A stretch of DNA of 64,000 bases from Cryptosporangium phraense (GCF_006912135.1 NZ_VIRS01000013.1:158376-222375), one strand, 5' to 3'. Shown: positions 8,653 through 16,979, counted from the first letter of the stretch. Program-made: numbers and translations. The notes: generated from the sequence alone by a model not told the origin.

Positions 8653-9230
8653 TTCGCGACTCGCCGGGTCCGGGGAACGATCGTCGCGAGCAGCGACATC
8701 GCGGTGTCGGTCGCCGCGGCCAGCGTGGGGTCCCCGTTGCCGTCCAGCCACTGCCGATAGGCGATGCGGAACACCTGGGTCGCCGTGTTGGCCGCGAGTT
8801 CGGCGACCTCCGGGTCGACCCCGCGCCGGCTCAGCGCGTTGCGGAACCCGTCGGCCAGTTGCTGTTGTTTGACGAGGTCCCGTTCCAGCAGCAGCGGGTC
8901 GGAGGCGATCAGCGCGGCCCGCCGGCGCTGGACGTCCAGCGGGCCGAGGCTCGCCCAGTCGTAGCCGGCCAGCGTGCGCAGGATGGCCGGCAGCGGCTTC
9001 GCGACGTCCGGGGTCTGGAGCAGCTTCTGGGTGAGGGCCTCGTTGAGCGCCTCGGCGTCGGCGAAGAGGACTTCTTCCTTGTCGGGGAAGTAGCGGAAGA
9101 ACGTCCGGGTGGTGACCCGGGCGCGGTCGGCGATCTGTACGGCGCTGGTGGCGTCGAAGCCCTGTTCTTCGAAGAGCTCCATCGCGGCCTGTTTCAGCCG
9201 GTCCGCACTGCCGTGTTCCCACCGGGGCAT
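8619..9230 (-). CDS. TetR family transcriptional regulator
   Basis: 203 residues from the ATG at 9230. An N-terminal TetR helix-turn-helix is clear (TSAVQIADRARVTTRTFFRYF, shown here only in part: residues about 29-48), followed by an all-helical ligand domain. A start further upstream at 9269 is possible but would put coding sequence over the operator palindrome; at 9230 a -10 hexamer TAGCCT (9243-9238) ends seven bases before the ATG, pointing to a leaderless message. It is divergent from the monooxygenase gene and probably represses both through the twin palindromes at 9253-9292. Its role for the convergent importer operon is doubtful. Confidence 0.9.
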   Translation of the reverse strand: MPRWEHGSADRLKQAAMELFEEQGFDATSAVQIADRARVTTRTFFRYFPDKEEVLFADAEALNEALTQKLLQTPDVAKPLPAILRTLAGYDWASLGPLDVQRRRAALIASDPLLLERDLVKQQQLADGFRNALSRRGVDPEVAELAANTATQVFRIAYRQWLDGNGDPTLAAATDTAMSLLATIVPRTRRVANQRTALGKTDE

Positions 9231-9252
9231 GGGGTCGAGGCTACCTGTTCCG

Positions 9253-9269
9253 ATGTCGCGGGGCGACAT
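9253..9269. promoter_or_regulatory. Operator 1 of the TetR/monooxygenase divergent promoter
   Basis: Perfect inverted repeat ATGTCGC-GGG-GCGACAT, centre 9261. It lies over the expected -35 region of the TetR promoter (-10 TAGCCT at 9243-9238). It is a near copy of operator 2, 22 bases centre to centre, two helical turns. A typical TetR-family autoregulatory site; binding is inferred. Confidence 0.75.
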
Positions 9270-9273
9270 TGGT

Positions 9274-9292
9274 GATGTCGCGGCGCGACATC
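9274..9292. promoter_or_regulatory. Operator 2 of the TetR/monooxygenase divergent promoter
   Basis: Perfect inverted repeat GATGTCGCGGCGCGACATC (9-1-9), centre 9283. It overlaps the -35 region of the monooxygenase promoter, whose -10 TACCGT is at 9299-9304. It shares the core TGTCGC...GCGACA with operator 1. Confidence 0.75.
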
Positions 9293-9310
9293 AGGTGCTA
9301 CCGTGAGGGC

Positions 9311-9598
9311 ATGATTCTCGAAATCGCCGCCATCACCGTGAAACCGGGCAATGAGAAGGACTTCGTCGACGCGCACGTCACCGCCTTCGCGGCGAACGCG
9401 CCGGTCGCGGAGATGCTCTCGGTGCGCGTCACCCAGGGCGTCGAGACCCCCACCAACTTCGTGCTCCTCGTCGAATGGACCGACCTCGCGGCCCACGAGC
9501 GCTACCGCGAGACCGAGGACTGGGCCCGCTGGCGCGCGGCGATCGCCCCGCACGTCGCCGGCCCGGCCGCCGTCCAGCACGTCGAAGTCGTCGCCTAG
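9311..9598 (+). CDS. Antibiotic biosynthesis monooxygenase (ABM) domain protein
   Basis: 95 residues, one ABM-type ferredoxin-like alpha/beta barrel half. It starts MILEIAAITVKPG and has the family's central FVLLVEWTD strand and ARWRAAIAPH helix. Such small dimeric enzymes are cofactor-free quinone-forming oxygenases, haem-degrading or simply binding proteins; the activity cannot be told from sequence. The ATG at 9311 follows -10 hexamer TACCGT (9299-9304) by six bases, so the mRNA may be leaderless, although GTGAGGG could also serve as a weak ribosome site. Presumed target of the divergent TetR. It ends seven bases before the convergent kinase gene. Confidence 0.88.
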   Translation: MILEIAAITVKPGNEKDFVDAHVTAFAANAPVAEMLSVRVTQGVETPTNFVLLVEWTDLAAHERYRETEDWARWRAAIAPHVAGPAAVQHVEVVA

Positions 9599-9605
9599 GC
9601 GCGGC

Positions 9606-10940
9606 CTAGGCGGGAAGGCTCAGCACCAGGCGGGTGCCGGTCGCCAGGGGCTCGGCGCGGACGCTGCCGCCGTGGGCCTCGGCCACCCGCCGGACGATCG
9701 CCAGCCCGAGCCCCGAGCCGGGCAGCGTCCGATCCCGCGGCGACCGGTAGAACCGGTCGAAGACGAACGGCCGGTCGGCCTCGGGGATCCCCGGCCCCTC
9801 GTCGCTGACCGCAACTTCCGCGAGGCCCGGCGCGGTGCTCACCGTCACCCGGATCCGGCCCGCCGGCGGACTCCATTTGACCGCGTTGTCGAGCAGGTTC
9901 CCGACCGCCCGCTGCAGCGCGTCCGGGTCGGCGTGCACGACGCACTCGTCGAGCGCGGAATCGACCGTCACGCGACCGGCCCGGGCGAGCAGGTCGGCGA
10001 CCAGCAGGTCGAGGCGCACGTCCTCGGTGTGGGTCTCGACCTGGCCGTACCGGGCCAGGTCGACCAGGTCGTTCACCAGCGCGGTGAGCTCGGCCGTCTG
10101 GTCCCGGGCGTCCCGGATCAGCTCCGGCGCCTGGGGATCGCCGGTCCCGCCTTCGTCGAGCAGCTCGAGGTTCGTGCCGAGGCTGGTCAGCGGCGTGCGT
10201 AGCTCGTGCGAGGCGTCCGCCACCAACTGGCGCTGCGCGGTGATCGACGCGCTGAGGTTGGCCGTCATCGTCGTGAACGCGGCCGCGAGGCGGCCGACCT
10301 CGTCCGATCCGGACGAGCCGATCCGGACGTCGAGGTCGCCGCTGTGAGCGATGTGCTCCACGGTCCTGGTGAGCCGGACGACCGGACGGAGGACGCGTCC
10401 CGCCGACAGGCGGGCGAGCGCGGTCGCGCCGACGGTGCTGACCGCGGTCAGCGCGGCGAGCAGCAGCCAGACCGCCCGCGCGGTGGAGGTCTGCTCGGAG
10501 ATCGGGCGGGCCACCCGCACGAGCGCCCCCGGGCTGCCGTCGAGTGCTGCGGTGTACAGCCGGTAGGCCACCCCGTGATAGGTGATGTCCCGGAAGTACG
10601 GTCTCGCGTCGCCGGCCGCCACGGCGCGGTCGCGGTCGTCGGCCGGCGCGAAGTCCGACGGGTCGGCGTCGTCCGGGGGCGGAACGATCTGCAGGAACGT
10701 CGAACCGAACCGGACCGGGTCGGTGATCCGGATCTGCTGGTCCGACGGCGTGTCGTCGGAGTTCTCGGTCTTGATCTTCAGCGCCGCGGCCGGTCCGGTC
10801 GCCGCCGCGTCGACCAGGGACGCGTCCAGCTGGCGGTGCAGCGTCGTGTCGACGGCGCGCCCGACGACGACGGACGCCACGGTCATCGCGGCGAGCACGA
10901 CCAGGCCACCGGCCAGCCCGACGCGGGTGCGCAGGTTCAC
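9606..10940 (-). CDS. Two-component sensor histidine kinase (MprB-like)
   Basis: 444 residues. The GTG start at 10940 overlaps the response-regulator stop (GTGA). Domains: transmembrane helix about residues 7-29, extracytoplasmic sensor about 30-165, second helix about 170-192, HAMP about 193-245, HisKA with phosphorylated H245 ([10 protein letters not shown]), and a HATPase with N (NLLDNAVKW), G1 (DEGPGIP) and G2 (GSGLGLAI) boxes. It senses an envelope signal and phosphorylates the regulator encoded just upstream. The open frame runs far upstream over the regulator gene, but no kinase sequence lies there. Confidence 0.93.
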   Translation of the reverse strand: MNLRTRVGLAGGLVVLAAMTVASVVVGRAVDTTLHRQLDASLVDAAATGPAAALKIKTENSDDTPSDQQIRITDPVRFGSTFLQIVPPPDDADPSDFAPADDRDRAVAAGDARPYFRDITYHGVAYRLYTAALDGSPGALVRVARPISEQTSTARAVWLLLAALTAVSTVGATALARLSAGRVLRPVVRLTRTVEHIAHSGDLDVRIGSSGSDEVGRLAAAFTTMTANLSASITAQRQLVADASHELRTPLTSLGTNLELLDEGGTGDPQAPELIRDARDQTAELTALVNDLVDLARYGQVETHTEDVRLDLLVADLLARAGRVTVDSALDECVVHADPDALQRAVGNLLDNAVKWSPPAGRIRVTVSTAPGLAEVAVSDEGPGIPEADRPFVFDRFYRSPRDRTLPGSGLGLAIVRRVAEAHGGSVRAEPLATGTRLVLSLPA

Positions 10941-11638
10941 GGGTCGTCCCGGAGCACGTACCCGAGACCGCGGACGGTCTGGATCACCCGCGCCTCGCCG
11001 TCGGCCTCCAGCTTCGCCCGGAGATAGCTGACGTAGACCCAGAGCCCGGTCGAGCCCGGGCCGAAGTCGTAGCCCCACACCGACTCGAAGATCGTCCGGC
11101 GGCTCAGCACCCGGCCGGGGTTGCGCAGGAACAGCTCCAGCAGCGCGTACTCGGTCCGGGTCAGGCTCACCGGCCGGCCGTTCCGGGTGGCCCGGCACGC
11201 GGTGAGGTCCAGCTCCAGATCGCCGTGGCGCAGCACCTCCGTGGTCGTTCCCGCGCGCCGGAGCAACGCGCGCAGCCGGGCCCGTAACTCGTCCAGCGCG
11301 AACGGCTTGACCAGGTAGTCGTCGGCCCCGGCGTCCAGTCCGGCGACCCGGTCGTCGACCAGGTCGCGGGCGGTCAGCATGAGGATCGGGGTGGCGTCGC
11401 CGCGGGCCCGGACCCGGCGGCACACCTCGAGCCCGTTGGGCTCGGGCATCAGGACGTCGAGGACCACGGCGGCCGGGCGGACCCGGGCCACCTCCCGCAG
11501 CGCCGCGAGGCCGTCGGCCGCCTCGGTGACGTCGAAGCCGTCCCGTCGCAGCGCGCGGGTCAGCGATCGGCGGACCGACTCGTCGTCGTCGACCACCAGC
11601 AGCCGGTGGGGCTCCGTCTGGGGCATCCGGATCACCAT
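10937..11638 (-). CDS. OmpR/PhoB family response regulator (MprA-like)
   Basis: 233 residues. Receiver domain with acidic triad D17-D19 and phospho-acceptor D61 ([10 protein letters not shown]), conserved Lys in LVKPF near 110, then a winged-helix DNA-binding domain ending in [12 protein letters not shown]. The start at 11638 follows GGAGTGGG; an internal ATG four codons later is an alternative. It forms an overlapping pair with the kinase gene. A direct repeat typical for this regulator class sits upstream of the neighbouring secreted-protein gene (12214-12230), a probable target. Confidence 0.93.
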   Translation of the reverse strand: MVIRMPQTEPHRLLVVDDDESVRRSLTRALRRDGFDVTEAADGLAALREVARVRPAAVVLDVLMPEPNGLEVCRRVRARGDATPILMLTARDLVDDRVAGLDAGADDYLVKPFALDELRARLRALLRRAGTTTEVLRHGDLELDLTACRATRNGRPVSLTRTEYALLELFLRNPGRVLSRRTIFESVWGYDFGPGSTGLWVYVSYLRAKLEADGEARVIQTVRGLGYVLRDDP

Positions 11639-11662
11639 CCCACTCCGTCGCGGCCGGCGGGA

Positions 11663-11684
11663 GGTCCGGCCCGGGGGCCGGACC
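11663..11684 (-). terminator. GC-rich hairpin after the secreted-protein gene
   Basis: Perfect inverted repeat GGTCCGGCCC-GG-GGGCCGGACC, starting seven bases beyond the stop codon of the secreted-protein gene on the minus strand and ahead of the response-regulator start. There is no U-tract, which is usual for terminators in such GC-rich genomes. Confidence 0.6.
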
Positions 11685-11690
11685 GTCCGC

Positions 11691-12137
11691 TCAGGCCTTC
11701 GCGTACTTGTCCGGCTTCTCCGGGGACACGAAGACGAACGTGAGCACCTTCCGGGCCTGGGCCCGGGAGATGCCCAGTTCGCGGGCGAAGGTGGCGACGG
11801 TGGACCGGCTCAGCCGTTCCGGGTCCTTCGTCGTCCTCTTCGCGTGGCTCAGCGCGCGGATCAGCCGGGGCGTCGAGACCCCGAGCCGGCGGGCCAGGTC
11901 GGCCAGCTGGGCGTCGCTCACTCCGCCCGCATGCTTCGGCCGGCGCCCGAGCTCGCGCTGCTTCTGCTTCCGCAGTTGATCGTCGCTCTGCTTCGGGGGA
12001 TCGGGCTTCGGGGAGACGTCGCCGGTCGCGGTCGGGACGGGTTTGCCGGAGACGACCCCGGCAGAGGCCGGGACGGCCGCGAGGCCGGACGCGATGAGCG
12101 CCACCCCGACGACCGCCAGACGGATACGTCGGCGCAT
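11691..12137 (-). CDS. Small secreted protein of unknown function
   Basis: 148 residues. The ATG at 12137 is chosen because a perfect Shine-Dalgarno AAGGAGG (12150-12144) precedes it; the frame stays open further upstream. A Sec signal peptide with arginine-rich n-region (MRRRIRLAV), hydrophobic core and likely AlaSerAla cleavage before residue 28 is clear. The mature part is Pro/Lys rich, then two short helical segments repeating a pattern (LADLARRLGVSTPRLIRAL and FARELGISRAQARKVL) that resembles tandem helix-turn-helix-like repeats. I do not recognise a named family. Probably regulated by the neighbouring two-component system. Confidence 0.8.
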   Translation of the reverse strand: MRRRIRLAVVGVALIASGLAAVPASAGVVSGKPVPTATGDVSPKPDPPKQSDDQLRKQKQRELGRRPKHAGGVSDAQLADLARRLGVSTPRLIRALSHAKRTTKDPERLSRSTVATFARELGISRAQARKVLTFVFVSPEKPDKYAKA

Positions 12138-12213
12138 GCGAGTCCTCCTTCGTCGCGCGCCGGACCGGTTCCGGCGCCCTCTCGAGGAGAGCAACCGCAC
12201 CTTCCGACGGCCG

Positions 12214-12230
12214 TGGAGAAACCTTGGAGA
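12214..12230 (-). promoter_or_regulatory. Candidate response-regulator box upstream of the secreted-protein gene
   Basis: On the minus strand the sequence is TCTCCA-AGGTT-TCTCCA, a direct repeat with an 11-base period, the spacing at which OmpR/PhoB-type regulators bind in tandem. It lies about 77-93 bases upstream of the secreted-protein start, next to the two-component genes. Binding is inferred. Confidence 0.45.
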
Positions 12231-12268
12231 CGCCTTACAGCCCCTCGGCGGGGGCCTGGGTCCGGTCG

Positions 12269-12724
12269 TCAGGCCAGGACGAGCTGGGCGATCATCTCGC
12301 GGCGGCTGCGGACCCCCAGCTTGTCGAAGATCGCCTTCAGATGGTCCTGCACGGTGTGCGGCGAGAGGAACAGTGCGGACGCGATGGCCTGCGTCGACGC
12401 GCCCCGGAGGACGAGCTGGGCGACGTCTTGCTCGCGGGCGGTGAGCCCGCGGGCGGCCAGCGCCATCTGGCCGATGGCCGCCTGCGCGGCCGGATCGATC
12501 GTGACGACGACGGACCGGCCGGCGCCGTGGCCGTGGCCGTCGCCGTGGCCGCTCAGAGCCATCGCCCGGAGGGCGAGCCAGCGGCCGGTGCGGGCCAGCA
12601 CCCGGGTTTCGGCGGGCCGGCCGCCGGACCGGGCCAGCGCCACGACCGCGAGGACGTTCGCCGGCAGCGACCCGTTGTCCCAGCTACCGAGGTCGTCGAT
12701 CTGCGCCCGGGCGGCCGCGGTCAT
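12269..12724 (-). CDS. LuxR-type DNA-binding half of a split regulator
   Basis: 151 residues from ATG 12724. The C-terminal about 65 residues are a standard LuxR helix-turn-helix (LTAREQDVAQLVLRGAST, then LFLSPHTVQDHLKAIFDKLG). The N-terminal part (MTAAARAQIDDLG...) resembles the linker that in related GAF-LuxR proteins directly continues the sensor domain. That sensor half is the separate upstream ORF, which ends in TGA overlapping this ATG (ATGA). Either a one-base indel split a single gene, or two coupled polypeptides are made. A Gly/His run (GHGDGHGHGAG) lies in the linker. Confidence 0.8.
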   Translation of the reverse strand: MTAAARAQIDDLGSWDNGSLPANVLAVVALARSGGRPAETRVLARTGRWLALRAMALSGHGDGHGHGAGRSVVVTIDPAAQAAIGQMALAARGLTAREQDVAQLVLRGASTQAIASALFLSPHTVQDHLKAIFDKLGVRSRREMIAQLVLA

Positions 12725-13305
12725 GTCGTCACCGTGTCGTCGGCGCCGACGAGGAGGACGGCGGCCTCGGCGGACGGGCCCGGTGCGTTCCCGGCGAAGA
12801 GGACGCGTTGCAGTTGCTCGGCGATCAGTTCGTGGACCGGCACCAGCAGGTCGGCGTCGGCCTGGGTGAAGGCCGGCTCGCCGGGTCCGCGGTAGAGCGC
12901 GAGGGCGCCCCAGGTGGTGTTGCGGGCCCGGCAGGCCAGCCGGAGCTCGTCGGTGAAGCCGAAGACCGGGGCCATGAACTCGCGGAAGCGTCGGCAGCGG
13001 CCGGGCTCGCCCCGGGTGTCGAGCGAGAGCACGCCGACCGGCGCCGGTCTTCGGGCCAGCTCGGCGAACTGGTTGACGTCGGGCGCTCCGTACTCGGCGG
13101 CGGCGAAGTCCTCGTCGCCGATGTCCACCGGCCGGGACTTGAAGGCCCGGGTGATCAGCTCGCTGGCGGGGTCGGTGGTGGCCAGGCAGGCGAAGTCGAA
13201 CGGAACGTCCGGCGCGATCGTCTCGAACACGACCCGGGCCAAGGTCTCGACGTCCGGGCAGGTGGCGGTGGCCGCGCGGAGCCGGTCGGCCAGGGGTCTG
13301 GGCAT
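12721..13305 (-). CDS. GAF-like sensor half of a split LuxR regulator
   Basis: 194 residues, ATG 13305. It resembles the N-terminal GAF-type sensor domain of actinobacterial LuxR regulators (FDFACLATTDPASELITRAF early, TTWGALALYRGPGEPAFTQ in the last strand, then the amphipathic LIAEQLQRVL helix). The text at its end, LLVGADDTVTT, would run naturally into the next ORF's TAAARAQIDDLG, so a frame change at the ATGA junction (12721-12724) is the probable cause of the split. It is divergent from the hemerythrin gene with palindromes in between. It has no DNA-binding domain of its own. Confidence 0.75.
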   Translation of the reverse strand: MPRPLADRLRAATATCPDVETLARVVFETIAPDVPFDFACLATTDPASELITRAFKSRPVDIGDEDFAAAEYGAPDVNQFAELARRPAPVGVLSLDTRGEPGRCRRFREFMAPVFGFTDELRLACRARNTTWGALALYRGPGEPAFTQADADLLVPVHELIAEQLQRVLFAGNAPGPSAEAAVLLVGADDTVTT

Positions 13306-13358
13306 GCTCCGATCGTGACGGACGTTGCCGTCGGGGCATAGACCCCAGCTTTCTGGGA

Positions 13359-13379
13359 TGTTCGCCGCGGCCGCGAACA
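13359..13379. promoter_or_regulatory. Palindrome between split LuxR gene and hemerythrin gene
   Basis: Inverted repeat TGTTCGC-N7-GCGAACA, 16 bases before the hemerythrin ATG. A second, smaller repeat (CCCAG/CTGGG) lies just upstream at about 13344-13357. Placement suits an operator for the divergent regulator. No clear -10 hexamer was found here. Confidence 0.45.
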
Positions 13380-13394
13380 GCGACCGTTCTTGCC

Positions 13395-14138
13395 ATGACC
13401 ACCGAGACGCACCACCACACCAACCGCTGCTACTGGAGCCCCGGCGACGCCGGCTGGAACTGCGACGGGGGAGGCTCCGAACGGGTCCTCGTCGACGTCC
13501 GGGACATGATCGTCGTGCACACCGCGATGCTGCGCGAGTTCCGGCTCGCCCCGGCGGCGGTCCGGCGCACCGAGGCCGGCGACCGGAGACGGGCCCGGGT
13601 CGTCTCCGGTCACCTCCGGTTCCTCACCGAGCTGCTCCATCACCATCACGCCGGCGAGGACGAGCTGCTCTGGCCCACGTTGCGGGCCCGGACGTCCGCC
13701 TCGGCCCACCGGTTGATCGACGACGTCGAGGCGCAGCACGTCGAGATCGACGTCGCGTTGCGTCGCGGAGAGGAGCTGCTCGACGCGTGGGCGCAGGCGC
13801 CCGACGCCGGGCGTCGCGAGCAGCTCGCGGCCGCGCTGGAGCACCTGCACGCGGTGCTGAAGGACCACCTCGACCTGGAGGAGCGTGCGCTGCTGCCGCT
13901 GGCCGCCGGCGCGCTCACGGAGGGCGAGTGGCACGCGATCGGCGAGGCGGCGGTCGCGGCGATGCCCAAGCCCGCGCTGGCCTTGGCGTTCGGCATGTTC
14001 GCCTACGAGGGGGAGCCCGAGGTGCTCCGCGCGATGGTCGCGAGCGCGCCGCCGGTTCCGCGCACGCTCCTGCCGCTGGTCGCCCCGCGCCTCTACGCCC
14101 GCCGGGCCAAGGCCGTCCACGGCACCGCCAAGCCCTGA
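13395..14138 (+). CDS. Hemerythrin/HHE domain protein
   Basis: 247 residues. A four-helix HHE cation-binding domain occupies about residues 35-165: histidine-rich helix LLHHHHAGEDELLWP, then EAQHVEID, then HAVLKDHLDLEERALLP, giving the His/Glu ligands expected for a di-iron site. The N-terminus is His/Cys rich (TETHHHTNRCYWSPG), and the C-terminal about 60 residues are helical without a recognised motif. Such proteins bind oxygen or sense or detoxify oxidants and nitric oxide. It starts a four-gene plus-strand run and may be controlled by the divergent split regulator. Confidence 0.88.
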   Translation: MTTETHHHTNRCYWSPGDAGWNCDGGGSERVLVDVRDMIVVHTAMLREFRLAPAAVRRTEAGDRRRARVVSGHLRFLTELLHHHHAGEDELLWPTLRARTSASAHRLIDDVEAQHVEIDVALRRGEELLDAWAQAPDAGRREQLAAALEHLHAVLKDHLDLEERALLPLAAGALTEGEWHAIGEAAVAAMPKPALALAFGMFAYEGEPEVLRAMVASAPPVPRTLLPLVAPRLYARRAKAVHGTAKP

Positions 14139-14164
14139 AGTTCGTCGAGAGAATGGAGTCAGTC

Positions 14165-14554
14165 ATGTCCGAAGCGATCCGTCCCCACGAGTTCAACGAG
14201 CAGTGGGGCGACGCCTTCAACGCCGGCGACCTACCGCGGCTGATGGAGATGTACGAACCCGGCGCGGTGATCGTTCCCGGGCCCGGCGCCGAGCCCATTC
14301 ACGGGCACGCGGCGATCGAGGCCGCCCTGGCCGGCTTCCTCGGCCTGGGCGGGAAGCTCCGCTTCACCCCGCGTCACTGGTTGGTCGCGGGCGACCTCGC
14401 GTTCAGCAGCGTCGCGTTCACGATGGACGGCGGCCGCGACCCCGAGGGGAGGCCCGTCGAGCTGACCGGCGTCACCGCCGAGATCCTCCGCCGCCAGCCC
14501 GACGGCCGCTGGAAGTACGTCGTCGACCACCCTTTCGCCGACGCGCGGACGTGA
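14165..14554 (+). CDS. SnoaL/NTF2-like domain protein (SgcJ/EcaC type)
   Basis: 129 residues. GGAG (14155-14158) six bases before the ATG at 14165 supports this start; an in-frame ATG at 14153 is the alternative. One NTF2-like alpha+beta barrel is evident: WGDAFNAGDLPRLMEMYEP at the start, the central GHAAIEAAL helix, and the terminal RRQPDGRWKYVVDHPF strand. The family includes enzymes and ligand-binding proteins; no catalytic function can be assigned. It lies 26 bases after the hemerythrin gene and may be co-transcribed. Confidence 0.88.
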   Translation: MSEAIRPHEFNEQWGDAFNAGDLPRLMEMYEPGAVIVPGPGAEPIHGHAAIEAALAGFLGLGGKLRFTPRHWLVAGDLAFSSVAFTMDGGRDPEGRPVELTGVTAEILRRQPDGRWKYVVDHPFADART

Positions 14555-14690
14555 GAATCCGCGCCCGGCGGGCCGGAATGGCAGTAATCCGACGGGCGCT
14601 TCCCGACGGTCGGTGCGGTCATGCTCGGTTTCGTTCTCGACGCGAACCGGCGTCGCGAAACCTCCGACCCACCGACCAGGGAGCCTCGCC

Positions 14691-15653
14691 ATGCCCGCAA
14701 ACCCCCACCACGTCTCACTGGAGCCGGCTGCCCAGCAGTTCGCCGAGGCGACCGCCGAGCCTCCGTTCCTGTACGAGATGGACCCCGCCGAGGGGCGCAA
14801 GGCCGTCGACGGCGTGCAGGACAGCCCGATCGAGAAGCCCGAGATCGACGACAAGTGGATCACGGTCGAGGGCGGTCCGACCGGCTCGGTGAAGGCCCGC
14901 ATCGTCACGCCGAAGGGCGCGACCGGGCCACTGCCGGTGGTGCTCTACACGCACGGCGCCGGCTGGGTGTTCGGCGACGCCCACACGCACGACCGGCTCG
15001 TCCGCGACCTCGCCGTCGGCACCGGGGCGGCGGTGGTGTTCCCCGAGTACGACCGGGCCCCGGAGGCGCAGTACCCGGTGGCGAACGAGCAGTCGTACGC
15101 GGTGGCCACCTGGGTCGCGAAGCACGGCGCCGACGAGGACCTCGACCCCACCCGGATCGCGATCAGCGGCGACTCGGTCGGCGGCAACATGGCGATCGCG
15201 CTGACCCTGATGGCCAAGGAGCGCGGCGACGTCTCGTTCCGGGCCCAGGCGCTGTTCTACCCGGTCACCGACGCCGGCTTCGACACCGACTCCTACCACC
15301 GCTGGGCCGACGGCTACTGGCTCACCCGGACCGGCATGCAGTGGTTCTGGGACCAGTACACGACCAGCGCGGACGACCGCGCCCAGATCACCGCGTCGCC
15401 GCTGCGGGCCACCCCCGAGCAGCTGCGCGACCTGCCCCCGGCGCTGATCATCAACGCGCTGGAGGACGTCCTGCACGACGACGGCGCCGGTTACGCCGAC
15501 AAGCTGCGCGCGGCCGGGGTCCCGGTCACCCACGTGACGTACTCGGCGATCATCCACGACTTCGTGATGGTCAACTCGCTGCACGGCACCGAGGCGTCGA
15601 AGGCCGCCCTCGCCCAGGCCGTCGCGTTCCTGAAGGCGGCGCTGAGCGCCTGA
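14691..15653 (+). CDS. Alpha/beta hydrolase, hormone-sensitive-lipase type esterase
   Basis: 320 residues, ATG 14691 after AGGGAG. The oxyanion-hole motif reads HGAGW in place of the usual HGGGW. The catalytic triad can be placed: S162 in GDSVGGN, D259 (ALEDVLHDD) and H289 (IIHDF). The cap region is about residues 1-60. Cytoplasmic carboxylesterases of this group hydrolyse short acyl esters. A 136-base spacer with no recognisable promoter hexamer precedes it; an MFS exporter follows 34 bases downstream. Confidence 0.92.
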   Translation: MPANPHHVSLEPAAQQFAEATAEPPFLYEMDPAEGRKAVDGVQDSPIEKPEIDDKWITVEGGPTGSVKARIVTPKGATGPLPVVLYTHGAGWVFGDAHTHDRLVRDLAVGTGAAVVFPEYDRAPEAQYPVANEQSYAVATWVAKHGADEDLDPTRIAISGDSVGGNMAIALTLMAKERGDVSFRAQALFYPVTDAGFDTDSYHRWADGYWLTRTGMQWFWDQYTTSADDRAQITASPLRATPEQLRDLPPALIINALEDVLHDDGAGYADKLRAAGVPVTHVTYSAIIHDFVMVNSLHGTEASKAALAQAVAFLKAALSA

Positions 15654-15687
15654 TCCACCCTCGTGATCGGAGGTAGGGCGGAGGAGG

Positions 15688-16971
15688 ATGCCGACCGTGG
15701 ATCGTGACGGGCTGAGCGTGATGCCGGAGACGGCCCCGGCCGAGCCCGCGGCCCGGCGGCGGGGGACGTTCCGGGCGCTCGGGTCGCGGCCGTTCCGGCT
15801 GTACTTCGCCGGCCAGGTCGCCTCGGCCAGCGGCACGTTCCTGCAGCAGACCGCGATCGGCTGGCTGGTTCTGCAGCTCACGCACTCGGCGAGCGCGCTG
15901 GGCCTGGTGCTGGCGGCCGGCGGCATCCCGTCGCTGCTGCTCGGCCCGTGGGGCGGTGCGCTGGCCGACCGGATCGACCTGCGCCGGCTGCTGCTGGCCA
16001 CCCAGGCCGCCTACGCGGTCTGCGCCGGGCTGCTCTGGGCCCTCGCCGCGTCCGGGCACGCGTCGGTGGCGGCCATCGTCGCGATCAACGTCGTCGCCGG
16101 GCTGGTGTCGATTCCGGACTCGCCGGCCCGCCAGGCCTTCGTCAGCGCGCTCGTCCCGCCGGACGACCTGGCCAGCGCGGTCAGCCTCAACGGCGTCGTC
16201 GTCAACGGCGCGCGGGTGATCGGGCCCGCGCTGGCCGGCGCGCTGATCGTCACCGTGGGGACGACACCCTGCTTCGCGGTGAACGCGATCTCCTACCTCG
16301 CGGTCATCGTCGCGTTGCTGTTCGTCCGGCCGCGGTCGGCCGGACGCCGTCCGGCCGGCCGCGCGGGCGTCGGAGCCGCGCTGACCTACGCCCGTGGCCG
16401 GCAGCAACTCTGGCTCCCGCTGACGATGATGGCGCTGGTCGGCCTGTTCGCGTTCAACTTCGCGGTCGTCCTGCCGGTGCTGGCCGACCGGACCTTGCAC
16501 GGCGGCGGCGGCACGTACAGCCTGCTCTCGACGATGCTGAGCATCGGATCGGTGGCCGGGTCGCTGGCGGTCGGGCTGGTCCGGCATCCGCGCCGCCCGT
16601 ACCTGGTCGCGGCGGCCGCGGCGTTCGGCGTCGGGCTGGCGCTGACCGCGGTGGCCCCGGGGGTCGTCGTGGCCTGCGCGAGCCTGCTGGTCACCGGCGT
16701 GGCCGCGTTCTCGTTCGTCACGCTCTGCTCGACGACGCTGCAGCTGCACTCGTCGTCGGAGTTCCGCGGCCGCGTCATGGCGCTCTGGGTGTTCGTCTAC
16801 CTCGGGACCACCCCGATCGGCAGCGTCTTGACCGGCTGGATCGTCTCGGCCGGTGGGCCCCGGGCGGCGCTCTGGGTGGGGGCCGCGGCCTGCCTGGTGG
16901 CCGCACTCGTCGCGGGACGCGTCCACACGCCACCGCACCCCGACGCGGCCTACGCCGACCTCCCGCGGTGA
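15688..16971 (+). CDS. MFS transporter (EntS/MFS_3-like exporter)
   Basis: 427 residues after a strong GGAGGAGG ribosome site. About eleven to twelve hydrophobic segments are visible. The motif-A loop between helices 2 and 3 reads GGALADRIDLRRLL, and the N-terminal FRLYFAGQVASASGTFLQQ helix is characteristic of the EntS-like drug and siderophore exporter branch. Integral membrane proton-driven efflux is the expected role; substrate unknown. Ends eight bases before the convergent binding-protein gene. Confidence 0.92.
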   Translation: MPTVDRDGLSVMPETAPAEPAARRRGTFRALGSRPFRLYFAGQVASASGTFLQQTAIGWLVLQLTHSASALGLVLAAGGIPSLLLGPWGGALADRIDLRRLLLATQAAYAVCAGLLWALAASGHASVAAIVAINVVAGLVSIPDSPARQAFVSALVPPDDLASAVSLNGVVVNGARVIGPALAGALIVTVGTTPCFAVNAISYLAVIVALLFVRPRSAGRRPAGRAGVGAALTYARGRQQLWLPLTMMALVGLFAFNFAVVLPVLADRTLHGGGGTYSLLSTMLSIGSVAGSLAVGLVRHPRRPYLVAAAAAFGVGLALTAVAPGVVVACASLLVTGVAAFSFVTLCSTTLQLHSSSEFRGRVMALWVFVYLGTTPIGSVLTGWIVSAGGPRAALWVGAAACLVAALVAGRVHTPPHPDAAYADLPR

Positions 16972-16979
16972 CCGGCGGG

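Noticed and set aside
9594..9615. CGCCTAGGCG-type palindromes between the monooxygenase and kinase genes
   Set aside because: Short, overlapping the two stop codons, without loop geometry suited to a terminator.
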